NCBI GenBank assembly: GCA_937967875.1
Contig: CALBTQ010000665.1
Coordinates: 1-6,650 of the forward strand
DNA from: an uncultured Pseudomonadota bacterium
GTDB taxonomy: Bacteria > Lernaellota > Lernaellaia > Lernaellales > Lernaellaceae
Reading direction: 5' to 3'
DNA length: 6,650 nt
Of the stretch, positions 1 to 6,165 are shown in pieces. The notes under the pieces are model-generated. The model ran no database searches. It had not been told where the DNA came from and worked only from the letters and a program-made list of their open reading frames with translations. How positions within the stretch are numbered: position 1 is the stretch's first letter; every line of letters starts with the position of its first letter. Both the position numbers and the translations under genes were made by a program.

Positions 1-44
1 ATCGTATTCGGTGACTGGAGTTCAGACGTGTGCTCTTCCGATCT
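1..44 (+). other. Illumina adapter remnant (index / Read 2 side)
   Basis: Not biological. Positions 11-44 match the TruSeq Read 2 adapter, beginning GTGACTGGAGTTC and ending CTCTTCCGATCT. The ten bases before it fit the 'AT' that ends the P7 oligonucleotide plus an 8-base sample index (CGTATTCG). The organism's DNA therefore begins at about position 45. The adapter match is exact by eye from memory; reading the first ten bases as an index is inference. Confidence 0.97.
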
Positions 45-68
45 AAATTAATTTGCAGTTACCAGACT

Positions 69-87
69 GGGATTATCCCGGCCCCGG
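69..87. repeat. Direct repeat copy 1, GGGATTATCCC core
   Basis: GGGATTATCCC followed by GGCCCCGG. It pairs with a similar copy at 343-362, 274 bases downstream, with GGGATTATCCC then TGGCCCTGG. The core is an inverted repeat (GGGAT/ATCCC) around one central base. The two copies bracket most of the non-coding repeat region, so they may mark unit ends. Confidence 0.6.
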
Positions 88-103
88 TCCCACAGTTTTG
101 AAA

Positions 104-131
104 GCCGTGTTCGTCAACATTCAAACACGGC
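104..131. repeat. Inverted repeat, 8-bp stem and 12-base loop
   Basis: GCCGTGTT (104-111) and AACACGGC (124-131) are perfect reverse complements around a 12-base loop. No T-run follows on either strand, so it does not look like an intrinsic terminator. It is part of the palindrome-rich repeat region. Confidence 0.6.
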
Positions 132-190
132 CATGCTCCTACGGAACAAGACCGTGGCGCCCGATTTTTCACTAGGTCGAACCAACACAC

Positions 191-207
191 CTTTGGCTTT
201 GCCAAAG
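191..207. repeat. Inverted repeat, 7-bp stem and 3-base loop
   Basis: CTTTGGC TTT GCCAAAG forms a tight, perfect hairpin. It lies within the non-coding repeat region and has no adjoining T-tract, so it is a structural element of the repeat rather than a terminator. Confidence 0.6.
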
Positions 208-342
208 ATGTGGCACATGGGCAAGGATCTCTCGTACGCATTCGTAGCTTCTTCGTCGCGTTGGAACGCTCCTCAGAATGACTTTATTCCACGCGCGTCG
301 GCGCCGGCCGAGGCTTCTCGCAATGAGTGAAACATAGGTCCC

Positions 343-362
343 GGGATTATCCCTGGCCCTGG
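343..362. repeat. Direct repeat copy 2, GGGATTATCCC core
   Basis: Second copy of the GGGATTATCCC near-palindrome, followed by TGGCCCTGG. It ends about 40 bases before the C-N hydrolase start, so it either marks the edge of the repeat unit or lies in that gene's leader. Confidence 0.6.
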
Positions 363-401
363 CTCTTGCGCAAGATCGGCGGGCGGGTCATCATGCTCGG
401 C

Positions 402-1199
402 ATGAAAGTCGCCGCCATACAACTCACGCCGGAATTCGGCCGCGTCGAGGCCAACCTGGAACGCGCCGCGCAGATGATCCGCCGGGCCCGGGTCGATCTG
501 GCCGTTCTGCCGGAGTTGGCCTTCACCGGCTATGTGTTCATCAACCGCGACGAACTGCGCGATTTATCCGAGCCGGCCGACGGTCCCAGCGCGCGTTTTC
601 TGCAGCAACTGGCGCGCGAAACGGGGACGATCATCTGCTTCGGCTTTCCCGAGCGCGCGGGCGAAAAAATCTACAACGCCGCCGCGCTGGTCGGGCCCGA
701 CGGGGTGCTGGCGGTGTATCGCAAGGTGCACCTGTTCAAGGACGAGCTGGACGTGCTGGACCCGGGCGAGCAGCCTTTTTTCGTCGTCGACCTCGGCGGC
801 GTGAAGGTGGGCATGATGATCTGCTTCGACTGGGTGTTTCCCGAGGCGGCGCGTTCGCTGGCGTTGCAGGGGGCGCAAATTCTGCTGCATCCGGCCAATT
901 TGATTTTGCCGTTTTGCCAGGATGCGATGATCACGCGGTGCCTGGAAAACAAGGTCTTTGCGATCACGACCAACCGCGGCGGAGTGGAGAATCGGCGCGA
1001 CAAACCGCTGACGTTCACCGGCCGCAGTCAGATCGCCAGGCCCAACGGCGAGTTTCAACGCCTGGCCGACGACGCCGACGACATTCTCGTCGCCGAGATC
1101 GATCCGCAGCGCGCGCTGAACAAACAAATGACCGACCGCAATCATTTGTTCGCCGACCGGCGCCCGCGGTATTACGTGCTCGACAAACCCGAGCCCTGA
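402..1199 (+). CDS. Carbon-nitrogen hydrolase (nitrilase superfamily amidohydrolase)
   Basis: Predicted 265-residue cytoplasmic enzyme that hydrolyses a non-peptide C-N bond (amide, carbamoyl or nitrile); the exact substrate cannot be read from sequence. The start gives the family-typical MKVAAIQL; an in-frame ATG three codons earlier (393) is an alternative, and neither has a strong ribosome site (only GGCGGGCGGG upstream). The catalytic triad is complete: Glu38 in VLPELAFTGY, Lys108 in YRKVHLF and Cys141 in MMICFDWVFPEAAR. The later HPANL (163-167), ENK (182-184) and TFTGRSQIARPNGE (204-217) segments also fit the family, and the length is normal for a single-domain member. There is no signal peptide. 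Resemblance to N-carbamoylputrescine amidase or omega-amidase types is general only. The repeat region lies immediately upstream. The next gene has its own promoter, so this is probably not one operon. Confidence 0.93.
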   Translation: MKVAAIQLTPEFGRVEANLERAAQMIRRARVDLAVLPELAFTGYVFINRDELRDLSEPADGPSARFLQQLARETGTIICFGFPERAGEKIYNAAALVGPDGVLAVYRKVHLFKDELDVLDPGEQPFFVVDLGGVKVGMMICFDWVFPEAARSLALQGAQILLHPANLILPFCQDAMITRCLENKVFAITTNRGGVENRRDKPLTFTGRSQIARPNGEFQRLADDADDILVAEIDPQRALNKQMTDRNHLFADRRPRYYVLDKPEP

Positions 1200-1228
1200 T
1201 CCGCGCCACGCGAAAAACGCGGCGAATC

Positions 1229-1257
1229 TTGACAGAGTCGCGCGACGCCCCGACAAT
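1229..1257 (+). promoter_or_regulatory. Sigma-70-type promoter for the beta-propeller lipoprotein
   Basis: A perfect -35 box TTGACA (1229-1234), a 17-base spacer and a -10-like GACAAT (1252-1257, four of six matching TATAAT). Transcription would start near 1264, giving a leader of about 20 bases that contains GGAGG. A small inverted repeat CCCGA-CAA-TCGGG (1249-1261) covers the -10 box and might be an operator, though it is short enough to be chance. Confidence 0.6.
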
Positions 1258-1273
1258 CGGGCAAGGTTTATCT

Positions 1274-1278
1274 GGAGG
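1274..1278 (+). promoter_or_regulatory. Ribosome binding site fixing the start at 1283
   Basis: GGAGG lies four bases before ATG 1283. The reading frame stays open far upstream, overlapping the C-N hydrolase, so this site and the signal peptide beginning at 1283 decide the start. Confidence 0.85.
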
Positions 1279-1282
1279 AAAA

Positions 1283-2788
1283 ATGTCTCGACGCCCCACG
1301 ATGATGCTGCTGTATTTCCTGCTTTTGTCGCTGACGTTTCTCCTGCTCGTCGATTGCGATCGCGGCGGCAACGGCGACGACGACGACGATGACGATTCGC
1401 CCGCGCCGGTGATCGACGCCAAGATGATCTTTTCCGGCAAGTGGCAGGGAATCGCGGGCACGTACCTGCTGGACATCAAGGAAAACGACGTCACCTATCT
1501 GAACAACGACCTGATGCTGGAGCTGCAGACCTCCGGCTACACCGACGAATATCTGTTCATCGACCAGGGCGCGCAGGTGCTGATCGGCGAGTTCGACGGC
1601 AACGCCACGCGCACGATCGTCGAGGCGCGCTACGCCCTGCTGGCCGCCAACGGACGAAAGTTTTTCTACAACGATCCGACCAGTGGCCTGCTGTATGAAG
1701 CGGCGGTCGCCGGCGAAGGCGGCGTGCTGTTCAGCGACATCGCCCGTTACGGCGCGCACTCGCCCGATCTGTCGCGGGTGGCCTATCTGACCGCCGACGG
1801 GCTGGTCGTCGCCGACGCGGACGACACGAACCAGGTCTGGGTGGAATATCCGCCGTTCAAGGACACCGAGGAATACTTCGCCCTGCCCGAGGAAGGCGAT
1901 TTTTTTCCGCGTTGGACGCCCGACGGATCGCTGGTGGCCGCATCGATTACCCTGGAACAGTACGCCAACAACTATCGGCATAACCTGCTGGTGATCGTCG
2001 AGGCTGACGGCGAGCCGGTGACCTACATCGCCAACGGCACGCAGCCGCGCTGGAGCGCCGACGGACGGCGCGTCTATTACAATTCCAACAACCAGATTTA
2101 CGTGTGGGATCTGGACGAGGAAACCAATACGTTGATCGCCGGCGGCGGCGACACGCTCAACTACGATCACAAGCTCAACGACGACGGCGCGCTGATCGGC
2201 TTCATCCGGCAGAACGAAACCGGTGAAACCAGCGGTCATTTGGTGTCGCTGGAAAGCAATGCGCCGCTGAAGGTCGTGCCCGACGCCGACGGCGGCATGC
2301 TGACTTTCGATTGGGTGCGCGAATCCTATTGCGAAAACGGCAACAGCGCGCCGACGCTGCTGGCGCAGGGAGTGATCAACGGCGAGCAAACCGGCACGCC
2401 GATCGTTACGCCGGGGGTCGAGGCGCAGGTGCAACTGTCCATGCAGGACGCGGATTGCAACCTCGCTTACGGCGTCGCGCTATGGACGGTCGAGGGACAA
2501 AATTGGCGGCCGTTGTCGGCGCACCTGCCCGCGGCGAGCGGCTGTGCGCTGCCCAACGTGCAACTCGCGTTGCCGCAACTGGCTGACGGCACGTATGCGC
2601 TGCAGTTCGCGGTCGAGGACGTGTGCGGCGCGCTGAGCGAGCCGGCGACGCTGAACGTCACCTACCAGGGATTCGGCGGCGACGACGACGATGACGACGA
2701 CACCACCGACGACGATACGACTGACGATGACACGACAGATGACGACACCATCGACGACGATACGACGGACGACGACACGGTCGACTGA
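1283..2788 (+). CDS. TolB-like beta-propeller lipoprotein with Asp-rich linker and Thr/Asp tail
   Basis: 501 residues; specific function not recognised. Residues 1-24 are a signal peptide (basic MSRRP, then a long hydrophobic stretch) ending at Cys25. The context LLVDC has Asp at -1, an unusual lipobox, so lipidation is probable but not certain. Seven Asp follow (32-38). Residues about 150-345 carry repeated TolB/WD40-like (PD40) blades: HSPDLSRVAYLT (159-170), PRWTPDGSLVAAS (209-221), PRWSADGRRVYYNS (255-268) and KLNDDGALIGF (297-307). Such propellers usually serve as protein- or ligand-binding scaffolds in the periplasm or at the surface. Residues about 350-461 form a beta-rich, Ig-like region with four cysteines (350, 392, 421, 448), enough for two disulfides. 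The C terminus is Asp467-473, then five copies of a TTDDD-type pentapeptide. Its stop is 8 bp from the stop of the converging glycosyltransferase gene. Confidence 0.85.
   Translation: MSRRPTMMLLYFLLLSLTFLLLVDCDRGGNGDDDDDDDSPAPVIDAKMIFSGKWQGIAGTYLLDIKENDVTYLNNDLMLELQTSGYTDEYLFIDQGAQVLIGEFDGNATRTIVEARYALLAANGRKFFYNDPTSGLLYEAAVAGEGGVLFSDIARYGAHSPDLSRVAYLTADGLVVADADDTNQVWVEYPPFKDTEEYFALPEEGDFFPRWTPDGSLVAASITLEQYANNYRHNLLVIVEADGEPVTYIANGTQPRWSADGRRVYYNSNNQIYVWDLDEETNTLIAGGGDTLNYDHKLNDDGALIGFIRQNETGETSGHLVSLESNAPLKVVPDADGGMLTFDWVRESYCENGNSAPTLLAQGVINGEQTGTPIVTPGVEAQVQLSMQDADCNLAYGVALWTVEGQNWRPLSAHLPAASGCALPNVQLALPQLADGTYALQFAVEDVCGALSEPATLNVTYQGFGGDDDDDDDTTDDDTTDDDTTDDDTIDDDTTDDDTVD
2681..2785 (+). 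repeat. Coding repeat: poly-Asp and TTDDD pentapeptides
   Basis: Seven Asp codons (2681-2701) are followed by 15-base units starting at 2702, 2717, 2732, 2747 and 2762, plus a 9-base remainder to 2785. Each unit reads Thr-Thr-Asp-Asp-Asp (one is Thr-Ile). Synonymous codons differ between units (ACC/ACG/ACA/ACT, GAC/GAT), so the peptide is conserved better than the DNA. That argues against recent slippage. Confidence 0.9.
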
Positions 2789-2796
2789 GCCTTCGT

Positions 2797-4563
2797 TTAT
2801 TTCCGCAATTGGTGAATTTCGATCAGGCGGCTTTCGATCAGTGCGCGCAGCTCCGGCTGCTCCTCGGAGATGAGCATTAAACCGGCGGCGCGCTCGTCGA
2901 TGTCCTGACAGGCGGGATGATCGAGTCCAACCCACGAGCTTCCCAGACAAGCGCCGAAGGAAATCCACGAGGCGGCCGGTTCCTCGATCTTCGCCAGCGC
3001 CAAGTTTTTGGTTTTCATGGGGATCTTCAAAGCGGCGTAGTATGCGGCCCCCGCGCCCATCCAGAACGCCGGTTGCAGCCGCGCCGGTTGCTGGAAGCCC
3101 TTGGCCACCGCCACCTGCGGATCGTTCACCGCACCGGCGCCCTGGTGCGCCCCGGCGCCAAACAGCAAATGATAACGATTGGCTTCGGATATCCGTTCGC
3201 TGACGCGTAACAGATCATCCTCATTGTTGGAATACTTGAAACCCATTTCCGCGTACAAGCCCATCATCGAATAGGCCGGCGCGCGCATGCGTTCGCGCGC
3301 CTCGGCGGGATGGTCGGCCAGCGCGATCATCCCCGCCGCTCCCAACAACGCCAATACCGCCGCCGCCGCGACCGTCGCCTTGCGCCATGAGGTGGTCCAC
3401 GCCGCGCCCACGGCCATGCCCGCCGTCAGCGTCAGCAGCGGATACACGGCGAAAATGTGCGCATGACTTTCCGGATCCGTCACGCCCCAGTTCGGCGCGA
3501 ACAAACCGTAATCGGAAAAACTGAACACGACCGCGTACAACACAACGTAGCCCAACGGCGCCAGCAGCCAGAACGAAGCGTCCGGTTTAGGGCGCTCGTC
3601 CCACGGCCACAAGGAAGAAACGATGCGGCGGGCGTCCTGACGGCGCAAGACGATCAATGCGACGATCAGGCCCAGCAGCAGCAGATAATATACGTACGAA
3701 AGCGGGCGAACGAAGGCCGGCGAAACAAAAGAGAAATGCAGACCGGCCGGCACATCGATCGTCCACAGGTGAAAGAAATTGCGGACGGACAAAGCCAGGC
3801 GTTCCTCGAAATCCAACGGCACGGCCATGCCCTGCCCGAAGCGCATCAGGCCGCGCCATTGGTGTGTGGCGTTGTACGCCACCCAAGGACCGAAGCCGGT
3901 GACGAATCCGCCCAGCCAGCTGGCGCCGCGAAGGGAAAACAGCAACTTGGGCCTGGTGAGCAGCCAGAGAAACAAAAGATAGGCGACGGTGACCAGAAAG
4001 CCGTAATGCACGTACACACCCAGACCACACAGCGCGCCCCACAAGAGCCACGACCACACGCGCGTTTTTTCGGCGGTGAGGATTTTCGCGGCGACGATGA
4101 ACGCAAGCATCGTCAGCATCGCGTTTTCCGCGTAGTTGCCCCAGGGAATCAGCCCGATTTGCACCAGGTACGGCGCAGGCAAAACGAACAACACGGCCAC
4201 GGTCGCCGCTCCCGGCCACCCAGCCCAACGGCGCGCATACGCCACGGCCGCGAAGGTCGTCAGCAGCACGGTAAGCAACGCCAGCATCTTGAGCGCCAGG
4301 CGCGTCTCGCCGAACACTTTCATGAACGGCACGGTGAGCAGACCGTAAAGAAAAGTGCCGCCCTCGTAATCGCCCGGCTGATAATCCCACAATGGCAGCA
4401 CGCGCTCGTGCGTGACCGCGTAGGCGATCGAACCGGTTTTGATCTCCTCGTCGTCATACACATACGGACTGGTGAGCAGCACCAGAAACCGCGAGGCAAG
4501 CAACATGCCGCCCAGTAAAAAGATAAGCAGAACGTTGCCGGCAATACGCTTGCCCATCGTCAT
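2797..4563 (-). CDS. GT-C type membrane glycosyltransferase with C-terminal 34-residue repeats
   Basis: 588 residues. The start at 4563 overlaps the upstream stop as ATGA; ATG 4557 is an alternative. After the first membrane helix (about 9-31) comes an acidic loop Y-DDEE (37-40), then DYEGGTFLYGLLTVPFMKVFG (65-85), the layout of the PMT/ArnT-like GT-C superfamily. In that superfamily the first periplasmic loop holds the catalytic acidic residue, and the enzymes transfer sugar from a polyprenyl-phosphate donor to protein, lipid or glycan. I count about ten hydrophobic segments up to residue 416 (for example 92-110, 118-139, 145-160, 171-203, 287-307, 332-350, 368-389, 396-415). Residues 417-588 are soluble. 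Within them Gly435, Gly469, Gly503 and Gly537 recur at exactly 34 residues, suggesting a helical-hairpin (TPR-like) repeat domain. Acceptor and donor are unknown. It is the second gene of a two-gene operon with the beta-helix lipoprotein. Confidence 0.82.
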   Translation of the reverse strand: MTMGKRIAGNVLLIFLLGGMLLASRFLVLLTSPYVYDDEEIKTGSIAYAVTHERVLPLWDYQPGDYEGGTFLYGLLTVPFMKVFGETRLALKMLALLTVLLTTFAAVAYARRWAGWPGAATVAVLFVLPAPYLVQIGLIPWGNYAENAMLTMLAFIVAAKILTAEKTRVWSWLLWGALCGLGVYVHYGFLVTVAYLLFLWLLTRPKLLFSLRGASWLGGFVTGFGPWVAYNATHQWRGLMRFGQGMAVPLDFEERLALSVRNFFHLWTIDVPAGLHFSFVSPAFVRPLSYVYYLLLLGLIVALIVLRRQDARRIVSSLWPWDERPKPDASFWLLAPLGYVVLYAVVFSFSDYGLFAPNWGVTDPESHAHIFAVYPLLTLTAGMAVGAAWTTSWRKATVAAAAVLALLGAAGMIALADHPAEARERMRAPAYSMMGLYAEMGFKYSNNEDDLLRVSERISEANRYHLLFGAGAHQGAGAVNDPQVAVAKGFQQPARLQPAFWMGAGAAYYAALKIPMKTKNLALAKIEEPAASWISFGACLGSSWVGLDHPACQDIDERAAGLMLISEEQPELRALIESRLIEIHQLRK

Positions 4564-6050
4564 TCCACGATTAAACCGGGAATGGAGCCGGTTTCGTAAT
4601 GGATCACCTCGGCGGCCGGCTGGTCGAAACGGCATTTGATCACCCGGCCGAAATCGGAGCCTTGGATGAAGGACAGTTGGCGGAAGTTCAATCGCGATTC
4701 GCAGTCAAGCACCACGGCGTCGTCGGTGTCGTAAAGCAGCAAAATGCCGTGCGTGCGGTTGTGCGTCGCGCGGCAACGGCTGATAACGGTCTGCGGACTG
4801 GTGCGCACGCTGATGCCCTGGTAGACGCAATAATCCGCGCGGCAGGAATCGATGGTCGCCAGCGGCGCGTAATAGGTGAAGATGCCGTGGCGCAGGCAAT
4901 GCGTCGCCGAACAGTCGATGAACGAAACGCGGTAGGCGTGTTCGGCGTCCAACCCCGAGTCGGGGGCGTACAGCACGTCGAAACCGTCGATCAGCACATC
5001 GTTCGCACCCTCGACCACAATGCCGTCGGGCGCGAAGGCGACTTCCACCTTGCCGGCGAATTTGCCGCGGTCGGCTTTGACGGTCAGCTTAAGCTCCTTG
5101 GTTTGCTCGTCGTAGGTGAACACGCCGTCGGCGTACTCGTCATCCAACTCCGGCATGGTCAGCGAGAGCACCTGCTGTCCCTGGACGATCGCGACGCCGA
5201 ACACTTTTTCCTCGACACTCAGGCGATAGCCGCCGTTTTCGTCGGGCGTGAACGTCGATGCATCGTACGCGCGCGTGGGTTGAATCACCGGCCGGGGCTT
5301 GCCGGGCCAGGCTATAATGCGTGTGGGTTGTTGCGGCAAACCCGACAGACGCGCCGGAATGACGACCGACTCGCGCAACGGTTCCTTCGCCTTGCCGGCA
5401 ACGTATAAGGTATCGCCCGGGCCGAGCAGCTCCAATCCCCGTTTGATCGTCGCGACCGGCTGCTCGCCGGCGCCCGGCGCGGCGTCGTCGCCGGTCGTCG
5501 CATCGACGTACACCCGGCGCGGTTCGTTTTCCGTCGCCATGCGAACCGGATCGACCTTCAGACTCTTCGCTTCCTTCTCGAAGCCCGCTCCCGCCAACAC
5601 GCGTGCGACCAGCAACTGGGTGTCGCCGTCGGTGTTTTCCGCGAAGGTCAGCAGGCGTGTGGCGCGTTCGGCATTGATGCGCCCATCCAACGCGCGCACG
5701 ATTTCGCCGCGCACGATTGAAGATGGCGTGGGCAATGATTTGAACAACGCCTCGACCGCCGGCTCGCCGCCGATGCGTCCCAGGGCGAAGGCGCAGGCGG
5801 CGCGGACTTTCGGGTCCGCATCGCGTTCGAGATGTTCGATGAGCATGACGGTCGCTTCGCTTTGATGGTGCACGCCGAGCATGACGGCGGCCAGCCGGCG
5901 ATCCTCGTCGCGGTCGTCGTCGTTGTAATTGAGGGTGGTCACCGCCGCGCGCCAATCGAACGAGGGCGTCGGCGCCTTGGACGAGCCGCAGGCCGCCAGC
6001 GCGACCAGGCAAAAAATCCCGAACCAAAACCGCAACATAGTGTTTCGCAT
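4560..6050 (-). CDS. Lipoprotein with HEAT-like repeats and a right-handed parallel beta-helix
   Basis: 496 residues. The signal peptide MRNTMLRFWFGIFCLVALAAC ends in a canonical lipobox LAAC (Cys21) followed by GSS, so an outer-membrane or periplasmic lipoprotein is likely. Residues about 48-165 are HEAT/PBS-lyase-type helical repeats: RRLAAVMLGVH, then DPKVRAACAFALGRIGGEPAVEAL (79-102), then SSIVRGEIVRALDGR. From RRVYVDATTGDDAAPG (178-193) the protein enters a parallel beta-helix of the pectate-lyase-like/DUF1565 type. Rungs at 377-480 repeat every 23-24 residues, with a cysteine at the same place in each (380, 403, 426, 450, 473). Such folds often bind or cleave polysaccharides, but no lyase catalytic site is recognised. 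The start at 6050 lacks a Shine-Dalgarno site; ATG 6038 is an alternative. Its stop overlaps the glycosyltransferase start, implying translational coupling. Confidence 0.83.
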   Translation of the reverse strand: MRNTMLRFWFGIFCLVALAACGSSKAPTPSFDWRAAVTTLNYNDDDRDEDRRLAAVMLGVHHQSEATVMLIEHLERDADPKVRAACAFALGRIGGEPAVEALFKSLPTPSSIVRGEIVRALDGRINAERATRLLTFAENTDGDTQLLVARVLAGAGFEKEAKSLKVDPVRMATENEPRRVYVDATTGDDAAPGAGEQPVATIKRGLELLGPGDTLYVAGKAKEPLRESVVIPARLSGLPQQPTRIIAWPGKPRPVIQPTRAYDASTFTPDENGGYRLSVEEKVFGVAIVQGQQVLSLTMPELDDEYADGVFTYDEQTKELKLTVKADRGKFAGKVEVAFAPDGIVVEGANDVLIDGFDVLYAPDSGLDAEHAYRVSFIDCSATHCLRHGIFTYYAPLATIDSCRADYCVYQGISVRTSPQTVISRCRATHNRTHGILLLYDTDDAVVLDCESRLNFRQLSFIQGSDFGRVIKCRFDQPAAEVIHYETGSIPGLIVE

Positions 6051-6056
6051 GGGTGC

Positions 6057-6085
6057 AGTGTAGCACGACGTTTCGCGGCGATAAA
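6057..6085 (-). promoter_or_regulatory. Possible promoter giving a leaderless transcript for the beta-helix lipoprotein
   Basis: Read on the minus strand: TTTATC (6085-6080), a 17-base spacer, then TACACT (6062-6057), with ATG six bases further on. Transcription would begin at or next to the ATG at 6050, which fits the lack of any ribosome binding site there. The -35 match is weak (three of six), so this is tentative. Confidence 0.4.
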
Positions 6086-6103
6086 GCAATCCCTGCGCTC
6101 TGC

Positions 6104-6133
6104 TTGACTTTCGCGGGCGATTCTCCTTAGGCT
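6104..6133 (+). promoter_or_regulatory. Promoter for the downstream poly-Asp lipoprotein
   Basis: TTGACT (6104-6109, five of six to TTGACA), an 18-base spacer and TAGGCT (6128-6133). The start of transcription would fall near 6140. That places ATG 6142 at the very 5' end and favours ATG 6166, which has an AAAGGA ribosome site (6151-6156). It faces the divergent operon across a 115-bp intergenic region. Confidence 0.55.
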
Positions 6134-6165
6134 GTTTGCGGATGCAACGGAAAGGAAAATCCACG

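Larger units (their letters stand above)
45..362 (-). repeat. Non-coding dispersed-type repeat region, palindrome-rich
   Basis: About 320 bases hold no convincing gene; the only short reading frames are low quality and lack ribosome sites. On the minus strand the text includes GTCATTCTGAGGAGCG (267-282) followed by a GCGACGAAGAA stretch, preceded by a CATTGCGAGAAGCC-like stretch near 310-325. These resemble the short 'GTCATT(C/G)...GAGGAGCGAAGCGACGAA' intergenic repeats common in environmental Chloroflexota, Acidobacteriota and deltaproteobacteria, which are often mistranslated as small proteins. Inside are two perfect hairpins (104-131 and 191-207) and two copies of an 11-base near-palindrome (from 69 and from 343). 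The sequence shows the motifs; family membership is recalled, and dispersal in this genome is inferred. The boundaries are approximate. Confidence 0.6.

Noticed and set aside
59..330. Two small open frames in opposite strands (60 and 65 codons)
   Set aside because: They lie in the palindrome-rich repeat, have no ribosome sites and look like translated non-coding repeat rather than genes.
327..401. GTG start at 327 extending the C-N hydrolase by 25 residues
   Set aside because: The extension reads through the repeat and precedes the family-typical MKVAAIQL start, and no ribosome site supports it.
1201..1222. CCGCG ... CGCGG inverted repeat after the hydrolase as a terminator
   Set aside because: The stem is only five base pairs and no T-run follows, so an intrinsic terminator is not supported.
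564..1256. 230-codon minus-strand frame opposite the C-N hydrolase
   Set aside because: An antisense shadow, common in GC-rich DNA; the plus strand has the intact catalytic motifs.
914..1282. Upstream extension of the propeller lipoprotein frame
   Set aside because: It overlaps the hydrolase in another frame and is Arg-rich and featureless; the signal peptide and GGAGG fix the start at 1283.
1268..2434. 388-codon minus-strand frame
   Set aside because: A shadow of the propeller lipoprotein; no domain, no ribosome site, biased composition.
3457..4518. 353-codon plus-strand frame rich in Arg, Gln and His
   Set aside because: Antisense of the glycosyltransferase, whose own frame has membrane helices and the DDEE loop.
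4599..5408. 269-codon plus-strand frame opposite the beta-helix gene
   Set aside because: An antisense shadow with no recognisable domain or initiation signal.
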